Origin: Leptolyngbya sp. BC1307
GTDB taxonomy: Bacteria; Cyanobacteriota; Cyanobacteriia; Phormidesmidales; Phormidesmidaceae
Direction: 5' to 3'
NCBI RefSeq assembly: GCF_002286735.1
Contig: NZ_NRTA01000001.1
Span: forward strand, 1 to 64,000
Length of the DNA: 64,000 bases
Shown: positions 43,707 to 53,480 of the stretch, piece by piece
Layout of the letters: every line of letters begins with the position of its first letter
Position numbering within the stretch: position 1 is the first letter of the stretch
The notes under the pieces: model-generated
Databases searched by the model: none
What the model was told of the DNA's origin: nothing
The model's input: only the letters and a program-made list of their open reading frames with translations
Translations under genes and position numbers: made by a program

Positions 43707-45388
43707 GGCATCACCTCCAGTGACAATAGCGTTTGATCGTCTTCCTGATCGGCTTCAGGCATTTGAATATAGGCGAGTAAATCATCCACGTCTAGCTCAG
43801 CAGGCTGCTGCTGTAAAAAATGCCACAGTCCCTCCTGATTTAACATAGAGCAGCTACCGCTCCCCCGATAGCTGGGCACAGTCGCTTCGGTAATGCCATC
43901 GCTAGTCAGTAAAACGATATCGCCTACTGCTAGCTCTAGTTCACCAGCCGCCGCCTGCCAGTCTGGCAAAATACCCAGGGGGACACCTCTTTCATCCAGG
44001 TACGTGGGCTGTACGGGCTCAGCTCGCCCCTGACGGCTGGCCACTAGCTGGGAGTGAGACCACACTATGGGGTAGACATGTCCGGCATTGGCATAGACTA
44101 GCCGCTTGGTCGCTTCGCTATAGCGAAGCAGCGCCATCGTGATAAAACAGTTGTTGCTCACCAAGTCAGCAGACAGGATGCGGTTGAGATTGCGCATCAC
44201 CCGATCTGGATCGGGCGATTTTTCTTGAGCTAGCTCGCGGCGCAAAACCGAAATAGCGCTGGCCATAAACAGCGCAGCAGGAACGCCCTTGCCCGACACA
44301 TCGCCTACTGCTAACCAGATGTCTCCTTGAGGATGCATGAAGACTTCAAAAAAATCACCGCCTACTTCTCTAGCAGGCTGACAGCGCGCCTGAATCTTAA
44401 TGCCTGGAATTTCGGGCCAGCTTTGGTGCAGCAGGTTGCTTTGAACTTTTCTGGCGACCTCAAGCTCAGCTCGCATCTGCATCGACTGACGATGGATTTT
44501 TTGATAGAGCTTAGCCTGAAAAATAGCTAAAGCAACTTGCTCGGAGACGTTGTTGAGTAGCGATGTGGCACTGTCTGCCCAGGTTTGATCTGCTGCCGCT
44601 TTGTAAAGGCAGATGGTCGCAATCGGCGTGCCTTTGTCTAAAAAAGGAACAACGATTCTAGTGACGAGTTTACCCGCTATCTCTACTAATTCTGAGAAAA
44701 TAGCTGAAGTCGATAGCAGCGGCGGTAGGGATTCTAGATCTAGGGTAAAGCCCTCTTCAGGCTTGCCTTCAGACTGAGCGCCATCTTGTAGAGGTCGGTA
44801 GATCAACAGAGCTTGGGGGTCGCTTTCTCCTAGCGAAGTTTCGACTGGATAGAGAATGGCTAGATCGGTATTAAAGGCTTTTCCCAGGGTAGTTACGACG
44901 GCTTGCAGGGTACTGCCATAGTCAAGAGAGCCCCGCACCGCCGTCATGATATCGTTGATTAACGACTTCTGTTGAAGGGCACGATTTAGCTCATCAGTGC
45001 GACGCTTGATGACTCTGTAAGTTTCGGCAGCTTGGGCAACAATCTCCTTGAGCTTTTTAGGTTGCCACGGCTTGGTGATGTACTTAAATACTTTGCCTGA
45101 GTTGATGGCTGAGACGAGATCTTCTACGTCGGTATATCCAGTGAGTACCATCCGAATGGTATCGGGGAAGCGCTCTACCGTCCGACTCAGAAACTCAGTG
45201 CCATTCATCTGTGGCATGCGCTGGTCGGAGATGATAATCGCCATTTCCCCCACTTCGTTGAGCAGATCCAGGGCTGCTTTGCCGCTGTCAGCTTTAAATA
45301 CCTGAAAGTCTCGGCGAAAGGTCCGATACAGCAAATCTAAATTGTCAAGCTCATCGTCAACGACAAGCAGCTTCAGGTTCTCTTCCAT
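43700..45388 (-). CDS. Response regulator with GAF and SpoIIE-type PP2C phosphatase domains
   Basis: A 562-aa regulator. The N-terminal receiver domain (1-120) has the phospho-acceptor Asp in IIISDQRMPQ, the Thr of VLTGY and the Lys of YITKPWQP. A GAF domain covers about 150-290. The C-terminal RsbU/SpoIIE phosphatase (about 320-555) shows REVGGDFFEV, AVGDVSGKGVPAALFM and LLTSDGITEA with metal-binding Asps. It probably dephosphorylates a STAS protein under two-component control, opposing the kinase encoded next. Divergent from the gene at 45583. Confidence 0.92.
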   Translation of the reverse strand: MEENLKLLVVDDELDNLDLLYRTFRRDFQVFKADSGKAALDLLNEVGEMAIIISDQRMPQMNGTEFLSRTVERFPDTIRMVLTGYTDVEDLVSAINSGKVFKYITKPWQPKKLKEIVAQAAETYRVIKRRTDELNRALQQKSLINDIMTAVRGSLDYGSTLQAVVTTLGKAFNTDLAILYPVETSLGESDPQALLIYRPLQDGAQSEGKPEEGFTLDLESLPPLLSTSAIFSELVEIAGKLVTRIVVPFLDKGTPIATICLYKAAADQTWADSATSLLNNVSEQVALAIFQAKLYQKIHRQSMQMRAELEVARKVQSNLLHQSWPEIPGIKIQARCQPAREVGGDFFEVFMHPQGDIWLAVGDVSGKGVPAALFMASAISVLRRELAQEKSPDPDRVMRNLNRILSADLVSNNCFITMALLRYSEATKRLVYANAGHVYPIVWSHSQLVASRQGRAEPVQPTYLDERGVPLGILPDWQAAAGELELAVGDIVLLTSDGITEATVPSYRGSGSCSMLNQEGLWHFLQQQPAELDVDDLLAYIQMPEADQEDDQTLLSLEVMPC

Positions 45389-45570
45389 TCTAAGCCTGTC
45401 TGCGGTTGTCTAGATAAAGTGTCCGGGGCATACTAAATTCGCTATCTCAATCAGGTTAGTCGGTGCTAGCTGCAGCCAGCGGTTCTAATGTGCCCGGCTG
45501 ATGGGTTTTGCTAGCGTAAACCCAAAGTTTACATCAACCAAATTTGTACAAATATCTATTTATTCAAACC

Positions 45571-45578
45571 AAAGGAGA
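45571..45578 (+). promoter_or_regulatory. Ribosome binding site deciding the start of the PPC protein
   Basis: AAAGGAGA lies four bases upstream of ATG 45583. It favours that start over the ATG at 45544, which would put 13 extra residues before the signal peptide. Confidence 0.6.
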
Positions 45579-45582
45579 AAAT

Positions 45583-46488
45583 ATGGTGAACCGATTCTGG
45601 GTTGCCTGTCGATCTAATTGGCGATTCTGCTGGCCACCGTCAGCGCTCATGCTTGTCCTTAGTGCGTTTGCAGCTTCTGGTTTACCTGCTTATGCCCAGA
45701 GGACGACTATATTTGATCTAGATCAGGCGATTTGCGCGAATGACTGGTATGAAGCGGTCAATATCGTTGGGATGCTGGTTGCTGATGACCAGACAACTGA
45801 CGGTAATCGCCGTGCGCTTTTGGATCTGCGCCGACAGTTAGAGCGCTTTCGAGCAGAGAATATTATCGTGACTGATGAGCAGGCTTGCGATCGCGCCAAT
45901 CCATACCTGCTAGAAGCAACCTTGCCGCCGACTGTCCAAACTGGTGAGCCGCTCGGGTGGAACAGGGCCGTTGCCGCTACGACGAACAACCGCTACTCCG
46001 CTCAGGTCGTCACCGAAACCGAAGCCTTTGCGCTGCCAGTAGCCATGAGCAATCCGGTAGGGCTGACCCCGGCTGAACCGATTGATTTGAGCCGGGGTCT
46101 AAACGTCATTGCAGGCCATGTAGGGCCGGGCCATCAGGTGTATGGCTTTGTCGCGGGTTTGGGCGATCGCCTCACCATCAATCTAGAAGTCACGCAGGTG
46201 ATGACGGGCAGCCTCTACACAAGTGACGATTCGCAGCTATTCATTTTTGATCGCAGCGGCGCGCTAATCGCGGCAGCCGATGATACCGATGGCGGGCAGC
46301 AGTCTCGCATTAGTGACCTGATGGTGCCTAAAACCGACTTATATTTTGCGGTCGTCACGAGCTATAACAACGACCCCATTTTTGACTCAGCAGGCCGACT
46401 CACTGGCTGGCAGGACAATGGCGGCGGTCGGTTTGACTATACGCTTTCAGTCTTGGGGGCAACGCCGACTGGTCGGTTGGTTCGATAG
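45583..46488 (+). CDS. Secreted protein with PPC-like C-terminal domain
   Basis: A 301-aa exported protein. A basic start and hydrophobic core (PPSALMLVLSAFAASGLPAYA) give a likely cleavage after AYA. Residues about 38-110 are helical (FDLDQAICANDWYEAVNIVG). The C-terminal 150 residues resemble bacterial pre-peptidase C-terminal domains, with GHVGPGHQVYGFVAGLGDRL, TSDDSQLFIFDRSGALIAAA, DDTDGG and RFDYTLSVLG. PPC domains are found in secreted proteases and surface proteins; here no catalytic domain is attached. A remnant of what may be a related PEP-CTERM gene lies 230 bases downstream. Confidence 0.78.
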   Translation: MVNRFWVACRSNWRFCWPPSALMLVLSAFAASGLPAYAQRTTIFDLDQAICANDWYEAVNIVGMLVADDQTTDGNRRALLDLRRQLERFRAENIIVTDEQACDRANPYLLEATLPPTVQTGEPLGWNRAVAATTNNRYSAQVVTETEAFALPVAMSNPVGLTPAEPIDLSRGLNVIAGHVGPGHQVYGFVAGLGDRLTINLEVTQVMTGSLYTSDDSQLFIFDRSGALIAAADDTDGGQQSRISDLMVPKTDLYFAVVTSYNNDPIFDSAGRLTGWQDNGGGRFDYTLSVLGATPTGRLVR

Positions 46489-46899
46489 GGGAGCAGAGCG
46501 TCAGACGGTGACATATTCAGCAGGGCGATCGCTGGCTAGCATAGCTTGTGCCTTTGATGAGGAGAGGCTGAGCGTAGCCTGTGAGCAATTCACTGTGACT
46601 ACTCAGCCAGATTCAGCAGCCCTTAATGAAGACTCAGATGGCAGCTCCTTGGCGATGGCATTCTTAAATCACTGAAGCAAACACACTGCTTTCTCAAGAA
46701 AACCAAACTAGGAATTCCATCATGAAACGATTCTTCACGCGAAGACGGCGTATCTCACTCAGGGAACTACGAGTTTTTCATTGCCGACCCGATGGATGCT
46801 AAGTCTGTCCCTGAACCGGCTAGTGTACTGGGTTTAGTGGCTTTAGGCGGGTGGATAGTAGCCGGTAAGCGCAAGGCTGTGGCGTAAAGGCGGGCACGG
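46489..46899. other. 411-base gap with a PEP-CTERM gene remnant
   Basis: The first 230 bases contain only chance frames. The remainder holds the orphan PEP-CTERM tail described at 46726-46887. The downstream DUF296 gene is convergent. Confidence 0.5.
46726..46887 (+). pseudogene. Orphan PEP-CTERM tail of a deleted surface-protein gene
   Basis: The frame reads HSGNYEFFIADPMDAK then SVPEPASVLGLVALGGWIVA and a basic end KRKAVA, then TAA. This is a complete PEP-CTERM sorting signal (VPEP, hydrophobic helix, basic tail), used with exosortase in exopolysaccharide-making bacteria. The frame has a stop just upstream. An ATG with a secretion-like basic start (MKRFFTRRRR) at 46722 lies in another frame, as if an internal deletion joined the two ends of a gene. 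Confidence 0.75.
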
Positions 46900-47370
46900 T
46901 CACGACTGGTTGGGGGAGACAGTCAGCTCTTTGGCCCCTGTCGTTTCATCAAATATGCGGCGAAACCTGACTTCGGGAATAGAGACGATTACCAGCTCAA
47001 GCGTAGTGTATACCTGGCATCCGTAGACAACATGGCCGCCGATACACTCCCCTTGCGAGTTGGCAACGGTCATATGCAAATGGACGCCGTCTGCCCCTAG
47101 CGTGCCAGACAGGGTTAAGACTTCGTGTTTACCTTCTAGCTCAGTGAGGGTGTCGCTATTGGCAAAGCGTAGACATACTTCAGATAGGCTGCCCACCGCA
47201 CTGAGAACCACGCCTGCACTGATCCTTTCTCTAATGGCAAGAGATTCTAGTTCCTGGCGAACATCCTCACCGGGCTTAAGTCTTAGAGAGATGGTTGTCG
47301 GTGTGATGGGTTCACTGGGTGCTTCAGAGGATGAATTTTGCAGTGGTTCAGGGACTGATTCGTCGGTCAT
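46900..47370 (-). CDS. DUF296/PPC (plant and prokaryote conserved) domain protein
   Basis: A 156-aa protein. After a Pro/Ser-rich N-terminus, residues about 25-140 form a DUF296 domain: ISLRLKPGEDVRQELESLA, ISAGVVLSAVGSLSEVCLRF, HLHMTVANSQGECIGGHVV and CQVYTTLELVI. In plants this domain occurs with AT-hook motifs; bacterial members are free-standing trimers of unknown function. No AT hook is seen. It lies 43 bases after the YdcF-family gene on the same strand. Confidence 0.88.
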   Translation of the reverse strand: MTDESVPEPLQNSSSEAPSEPITPTTISLRLKPGEDVRQELESLAIRERISAGVVLSAVGSLSEVCLRFANSDTLTELEGKHEVLTLSGTLGADGVHLHMTVANSQGECIGGHVVYGCQVYTTLELVIVSIPEVRFRRIFDETTGAKELTVSPNQS

Positions 47371-47413
47371 GGCAAGTGACTGCGGTAGGAGGGGCTCTGG
47401 CGATTTTATCAGC

Positions 47414-48256
47414 TTAGAGATGGCCAGCGATATTTTCTGGCTCTATGGAAGCGCGGTTCGGCTGTTGCGCGGGTAAGTGCCTGCTGTCTGCATAGATGAC
47501 AGATACTGGCGGTACCTTACGGGCAGAGTAGCGACCGAGAAGACCATAGCTAACCAGGCCGAGGCTTTCTCTAAAGACTAAAAACTGCCTTTGAATGCGC
47601 TGGGTATTTTCGGCGACTGGACTGATGTGGGGAATGACCTCGAATCCGAAGCTCTCAAAAGTAAGGAGCGATCGCATCATGTGCAGCGGATCGGTGACTA
47701 AGATAATTTTATCTATGCCCTGGGGCCGCAAAATCGCAGCGGTAAATTCGGCGTTTTGGTCAGTAGTGAGTGAGCAGGGTTCTCCGGCGATCGCTTCTGA
47801 CGGCACCTGCTGCTGCTGTAATAAATCGGCGATTCGCGGAGCATCACCGCGTCCGCTGGCAAAAATTAGCGGAGCCCGCTGGTTATTCCACAGCTTAGCC
47901 GCTTCTCTGACGCGCATCGGATTTTGCTCTGACCCTCGGCCCAGCACGACGATGGCCGCTGCTTTTTCACCAGAATCGGGCGGGACAAAACCCACCAGCA
48001 GTTTATTGCCTAACCCCATCAGAATAGGTGAGGCAGCTGTCAGGTAAATGACTAGCAGACTACCGCTGAGCATGAGCGCTGGCTTTTGCCAACGGGCCTG
48101 CCGGACTATCCAGGGTAGGCCAGCGATCGCGACTAGAGCCAGCACCACTAGCAGTGGGTGAGAGAATACGAAAGAAAATACATGAGTCACTCTCCAGGTC
48201 AGCATTGACCAGAGGCGTGTGGACGATGCCTGCTGGCACAGAGCAGAATCTAGCAT
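47414..48256 (-). CDS. YdcF family membrane protein (DUF218)
   Basis: A 280-aa protein with two N-terminal membrane helices (VFSHPLLVVLALVAIAGLPW and LMLSGSLLVIYLTAASPIL). A DUF218 domain follows, with AAIVVLGRGSEQNP, RVREAAKLWNNQRAPLIFAS, SLTTDQNAEFTAAIL, KIILVTDPLHMMRSLLTFE and IPHISPV. The family includes the E. coli SanA/ElyC proteins involved in envelope barrier function. The conserved Asp/His residues are present. It is minus strand, with the DUF296 gene behind it. Confidence 0.9.
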   Translation of the reverse strand: MLDSALCQQASSTRLWSMLTWRVTHVFSFVFSHPLLVVLALVAIAGLPWIVRQARWQKPALMLSGSLLVIYLTAASPILMGLGNKLLVGFVPPDSGEKAAAIVVLGRGSEQNPMRVREAAKLWNNQRAPLIFASGRGDAPRIADLLQQQQVPSEAIAGEPCSLTTDQNAEFTAAILRPQGIDKIILVTDPLHMMRSLLTFESFGFEVIPHISPVAENTQRIQRQFLVFRESLGLVSYGLLGRYSARKVPPVSVIYADSRHLPAQQPNRASIEPENIAGHL

Positions 48257-48383
48257 GTGAGAGCATCTCTCAAGGCTGAAACAACGGAGGAGCGATCGCT
48301 CCCCCCATTAGTTTTGACACACAACTTAATATCTGTCAGTAGCCAGCCTTGCAAACTGTACCTTTTGGATCTGTATTGCAGAA

Positions 48384-49457
<1,074 letters not shown>

Positions 49458-49519
49458 CTAAGTTGCTAGCAGCTTTTCTAAGGAGACGGGGAGCAGGGGA
49501 GATGAGCTTTGGCGCTGCA

Positions 49520-50377
49520 TTAGTCTGTCAGCAGCGGTGCAACTTGGGAAGCAAACCAGTGGGTGGTTGTTAGCGCGCCGGTTTCTAGCTTTTCTGCCAG
49601 TCGGGCTCCCAGGTCTGTCAGCAAGTTTTCTCGGGTCTGCGCTTCGAGGGCGATGTAGCCGGAGAGCGTGCTTAGCAACGCCAGGTATTTTTCAATGCTG
49701 TAGATAGACTGACAGCTTTGTATTGCCACGCTGCTGGGCTGAAAAAAGCCGGAGGTGTTCAGCATCTTGGCGAAGGTTTCAAAGTTGCCCTGGTAGTAAG
49801 CCTCGCTGCGACCATGTTCTTGCCCCATGTCCGAAAGCTTGTAGCGATCGTAAACGGGCTGTAGATACTGGCAAAGTTCTGCGCTGGGTTGAGGCGGCGT
49901 GGCCCAGAGCAAAATCAACGATCCGCCTGGGTTGAGCGCGGCGGCTGACTTTGTGCAGGCAACGCCGGGCGATATCCAATGAAAGCAGGTGGCGGCGAGT
50001 ACCGCGTCGTATTTTTGGTTGAGCGGATAGTTTTCAAAGGTGCTGTTGTGAATGCTGACGCTGGGGTAGGCTTTGCAGGCTTGACGAGCTAAAGCACAGG
50101 CCGTTGCACTCGGTTCTATACCGGTAATGGTTAGCCCTTTTTTGGCAAAGTCAGCCGTGGCAATCCCTGGCCCGCAGCCTATTTCTAGCAGGGTGCTTTG
50201 TGCGTTGAGCCCTGCTCGCGCTATCACCTGCTCAATGATCGCCTCTGGATAGCGAGGTCTGGCCCATCGGTAGGCTTGAGCGGCCTGGCTATACCACTGC
50301 TGGCGCTCTTCCGGGCTATGGGTTTCATCAAACGCGGCGTACCAGGCGTACCAGGGGTTGTCTTGGGTTGCGTCCAT
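49520..50377 (-). CDS. Class I SAM-dependent methyltransferase
   Basis: A 285-aa Rossmann-fold methyltransferase. The AdoMet-binding motif is LLEIGCGPGIATADFAKKG, followed by ITGIEPSATA, and the FHWISPGVACTKSAAALNPG segment is typical of small-molecule methyltransferases. Substrate unknown. It starts 26 bases after the cytochrome P450 gene ends on the same strand, so the two are probably co-expressed and may act on the same metabolite. Confidence 0.85.
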   Translation of the reverse strand: MDATQDNPWYAWYAAFDETHSPEERQQWYSQAAQAYRWARPRYPEAIIEQVIARAGLNAQSTLLEIGCGPGIATADFAKKGLTITGIEPSATACALARQACKAYPSVSIHNSTFENYPLNQKYDAVLAATCFHWISPGVACTKSAAALNPGGSLILLWATPPQPSAELCQYLQPVYDRYKLSDMGQEHGRSEAYYQGNFETFAKMLNTSGFFQPSSVAIQSCQSIYSIEKYLALLSTLSGYIALEAQTRENLLTDLGARLAEKLETGALTTTHWFASQVAPLLTD

Positions 50378-50403
50378 TGCCGTTCTCAGTATGGATTGAG
50401 GCG

Positions 50404-51738
50404 CTATCGACTTTTTAATACTAAAGGGATACCGCTACTCGCCGCGACCAATACCCCACGACGACGAGGGGTGACTGGCTGCTCGTCAGCGAGCCTGAGA
50501 GAGCAGTGCTTTAATATTGTTGCCAGCACCAGATTAATCTCTAGCTTTGCCAGGGCGTATCCTAAGCAGCGCCGATTGCCGCCGCCAAACGGCATGAACT
50601 CTGAGGGAGAGAACTGTCTTTCTAAAAATCTTTCGGGTTTGAACTGTTTGGGTTCAGGGTAGAGATCTTCGCGGTGGTGAAGCGCATACATGGAGGGCGC
50701 TAGGACGGTCTCAGGAGGGAAAGCGTGATCTATGATGGTGACTTTCTGGGTGGCGATTCGAGGTGAGGTGATGGGGGCAATGGGATAGATGCGCAGCGTT
50801 TCTGAAGCGACGGCGGTTAGGTAGGGTAAGTGAGCTGCTGCCATACAGTCGGTCCCTTCTTCGAATCCTGCTAATTCTGTCAGCAATTTATCTTTCACCT
50901 CGGGCAGTTTGTGAATCCAATACAGGGCCCAGGTCAGTACGGAGGCGGTGGTTTCATGCCCGGCGACGAGCAAGGTCATCAGCTCGTCTTTTAGCTCTAT
51001 ATCCGTCATTGCCTGCCCGTCTTCATCTCGCGCCGATAGCATCAGGCTCAAGATATCGTCGCCCGCCGTTTCAGGCTGGCCTCTTCGTTCTTCAATTTCC
51101 TGCTGCAACAAGTTGTAAATCTGTCGTCGCTGGCGCATGATTTTGCCCCATGGACTCCAACTGCCCCAATCTTTTTGTAGCCAGGGAAAAAACAGCATAC
51201 TGGCGCTGAGCGGCGTCCCGGTTGCATCTAGCAGCGCAATCAGTAGGGACTTGAGCTGCTGATAGCGATCGCCTTCTCGCAGTCCAAACACCGTTTGCAG
51301 AATGACTTCTAAAGTGATCTCGGCCATGGCTTCGCTGGCCAGAAAGGGCTGCTGCGGTTGCCAGGTGTTGCTCACTTCGCGGGTAATCTGGCAGATGGTG
51401 TCCCCGTAGGCTTTGACCTTGGCACCGTGGAAAGGGGGCATGAGCAGTTTGCGATCGCGTTTGTGGCGATCGCCATCCAGCAAAATTAGAGAATTCTCTC
51501 CCAGCAGCGGCTTGAGTATTTGTTGCCCTCTGCCTGCGTCAAACTGTTTGGCATCGACCGCAAAAATCTCCTTAATCGCCTGCGGATTGCTAATAATCAC
51601 CATCGGCGGAAAGCCAAAAAGCTGAGCGATAAAGATATCTCCGTACTTTTCTGCGCACTCATCTAAAAAATCGTAGGGGCGAGCGATCCATTGAAAGAGC
51701 TGCTGAAGACGAGAGAGGTTGACCGAGGGTAGCTGCAT
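50404..51738 (-). CDS. Cytochrome P450 (CYP110-like)
   Basis: A 444-aa P450. The oxygen-binding I-helix motif is LLVAGHETTASVL, the K-helix ExxR is SETLRIYP and the haem-Cys loop is FMPFGGGNRRCLGYALA. The N-terminal RLQQLFQWIARPYDFLDECA and YGDIFIAQLFG fit the cyanobacterial CYP110 group, which hydroxylates fatty acids, alkanes or terpenes in tested members. There is no membrane anchor. Redox partners are not encoded nearby. It is followed by a methyltransferase gene at 26 bases. Confidence 0.93.
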   Translation of the reverse strand: MQLPSVNLSRLQQLFQWIARPYDFLDECAEKYGDIFIAQLFGFPPMVIISNPQAIKEIFAVDAKQFDAGRGQQILKPLLGENSLILLDGDRHKRDRKLLMPPFHGAKVKAYGDTICQITREVSNTWQPQQPFLASEAMAEITLEVILQTVFGLREGDRYQQLKSLLIALLDATGTPLSASMLFFPWLQKDWGSWSPWGKIMRQRRQIYNLLQQEIEERRGQPETAGDDILSLMLSARDEDGQAMTDIELKDELMTLLVAGHETTASVLTWALYWIHKLPEVKDKLLTELAGFEEGTDCMAAAHLPYLTAVASETLRIYPIAPITSPRIATQKVTIIDHAFPPETVLAPSMYALHHREDLYPEPKQFKPERFLERQFSPSEFMPFGGGNRRCLGYALAKLEINLVLATILKHCSLRLADEQPVTPRRRGVLVAASSGIPLVLKSR

Positions 51739-52360
51739 GGGGATATGCCTGGTGAGAGGCGATCGCGAGATTTGATCTGGGGGCTTTGCCGATTGCGCTG
51801 ATGAGTGCAGACAGTCTCAATTTTAGCGACCTGCCGATAGAGCGTGGCAGCGGAATCAGGGCTCACTTACCTTCTGACCTCATGGTTCGCTCAAATTAAT
51901 TGGAGTTTCAGAAATGCTACGAAAGCAATAGGGTTTCAGTCTATTGACAAAAAAGCAAGTCTATGGTCTGTCGCTCACCATATGGGTGCTCAAGCAATCA
52001 CAAGGAAAATCCGAGTAATTCTAGGCTGCATTACGCTACATATAGCGTTTCCAGTTTTTGTGGAACCACTAGAATAAATGAGCGAACCGTGAGTAATCAA
52101 TCTGTCTGGAGATATACAGCGTGGATCTTTAGAAGACGCTAAAGCCGGTGTAAGGTTTGGTTAAAAGCGAATTTGGCAACAACTGTCACAGTTGGCAGAG
52201 CAACCGATAGCACGCTCTGCTTTACTGACGAAGAGTTTAAGCAAACGCTTTGCGCTAGGCTGATTTGAGCCGGGAGCTGAGGGGTCACGCACCTCAGCAG
52301 GTCTTGTTGTCTGCCAAAGCATTTGCGCGTTGAGCGGTTAAAGAGGGGTCTACTGACACT
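51739..52360. other. 622-base divergent intergenic region with an inverted-repeat-bounded segment
   Basis: This region separates the minus-strand P450 gene from the plus-strand SLBB export gene and should hold both promoters. A segment with 15-base inverted ends lies at 51879-52093. The 77-codon plus-strand frame at 51844-52077 spans it but gives no family I recognise. The last 270 bases show nothing clear. Confidence 0.5.
51879..52093. repeat. 215-base element with 15-base terminal inverted repeats
   Basis: CTCATGGTTCGCTCA at 51879-51893 is matched in reverse by TGAGCGAACCGTGAG at 52079-52093, with one mismatch in 15. Size and ends suit a MITE or a deleted insertion sequence. No matching target duplication is obvious. 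TATAGCGTT, the terminal 9-mer of the element at 2078, also occurs inside at 52041-52049. Confidence 0.55.
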
Positions 52361-53464
52361 ATGCAAAAACAAATCAGAAACCAACCGGTTCTCAACTCAA
52401 AATTGCTTTGGTTGCCTCTAGCGATGCTCGGGGCGATCGCCCAACCCAGCTTTGCTCAATCAGAGAACCCAGCAGACTTGCCCCAACTGTCACCCCCCCC
52501 CTCACCAAGCCCCCCACTGCCAGCCTCAGAGCCCGTACCAGAGAGCGATCTGGGCGAGAGCGATCGCTACCTTCTAGGCGGGGGTGACCTGATTCAGCTC
52601 GAAGTCTTTAACCTGCCAGACTACAGCAAGCAGTACCAAATTCTTTCCGATGGCAGACTCAGCCTGCCGCTAGTTGGCCCCGTACAGGTGCGCGGCCTGA
52701 CGATTGAGCAAGCGGCAGCAGCGATTGAAGCGGCCTACGCGCAGTACATTCGCTCGCCTGTGATCACCCTCAACCTGGTGACGACGCGGCCAGTGCAGGT
52801 AGCGATCGCTGGCGAAGTCAACCGCCCCGGGGCTTACACCGTCCCCGCCGAACTCAATGCAATCACCGTCACTCAGGCGCTACAGCTCGCAGGCGGGATC
52901 ACCCAGTCAGCAGACGTTCGTCAGGTACAGGTGCTAAGACCTCAGCCCAATGGCGCTAGCCCCCAAATCTATACCGTCAGCCTGTGGCAGCTACTAAAAG
53001 ATGGCGACCTGAGTCAAGATCTGAAGCTGACTGATGGCGATCGCGTTTTAGTCCCTGAAGCGATCGCGCTGAATTCAGAAGAGATCACCCAGTTAGCCAC
53101 CGCTAGTTTTTCACCAGAGACGATTACCGTATACGTAGTCGGCGAAGTAGAGACGCCCGGAGCAGTAGAGCTAGCGCCGAATACGCCCTTAAACCAGGGA
53201 CTGCTAGCCGCCGGTGGGTTTACCAATCGGGCCGCTAGAGGAGAAGTTAGCCTGGTGCGCCTGAACCCCAATGGCACCGTCGCCCAAGAAGCCGTCGAAA
53301 TTGACTTCAGCGAGAATCTTGACAGCACGGTCAATCCGCCTTTGAGAGAAGGCGACACCATCGTAGTTCAGCGTTCAGGCTTGGCGCAAACCTCAGACTT
53401 TGCAGGGCTTTTACTCTCACCGCTCAGAGGCGTTCTCGGGTTGTTTAATTCCATATTTGACTAG
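52361..53464 (+). CDS. Polysaccharide export protein with SLBB domain (Wza-like)
   Basis: A 367-aa envelope protein for exopolysaccharide export. A signal peptide (LLWLPLAMLGAIAQPSFAQ) is followed by a Pro-rich stretch (about 45-65) and a Poly_export domain (about 75-150: YLLGGGDLIQLEVFNLPDY, SDGRLSLPLVGPVQVRGLTI, PVITLNLVTTRPVQV). Two SLBB domains follow (VAIAGEVNRPGAYTVPAELN and VYVVGEVETPGAVELAPNTP). There is no lipobox Cys, unlike E. coli Wza, which is common in cyanobacteria. It opens the polysaccharide cluster. Confidence 0.93.
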   Translation: MQKQIRNQPVLNSKLLWLPLAMLGAIAQPSFAQSENPADLPQLSPPPSPSPPLPASEPVPESDLGESDRYLLGGGDLIQLEVFNLPDYSKQYQILSDGRLSLPLVGPVQVRGLTIEQAAAAIEAAYAQYIRSPVITLNLVTTRPVQVAIAGEVNRPGAYTVPAELNAITVTQALQLAGGITQSADVRQVQVLRPQPNGASPQIYTVSLWQLLKDGDLSQDLKLTDGDRVLVPEAIALNSEEITQLATASFSPETITVYVVGEVETPGAVELAPNTPLNQGLLAAGGFTNRAARGEVSLVRLNPNGTVAQEAVEIDFSENLDSTVNPPLREGDTIVVQRSGLAQTSDFAGLLLSPLRGVLGLFNSIFD

Positions 53465-53480
53465 GCTGATGCTTAGCTGC

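Noticed and set aside
46346-46675. 109-codon frame overlapping the end of the PPC protein gene
   Set aside because: Its first half is a shadow of the real gene and the rest shows no protein-like pattern.
48289-48302. 14-base palindrome GGAGCGATCGCTCC as an operator
   Set aside because: It is an extended copy of the HIP1 octamer, which is frequent across the whole window, so it has no special regulatory meaning.
51844-52077. 77-codon plus-strand reading frame
   Set aside because: It spans the inverted-repeat element, has no ribosome binding site and gives no recognisable domain.
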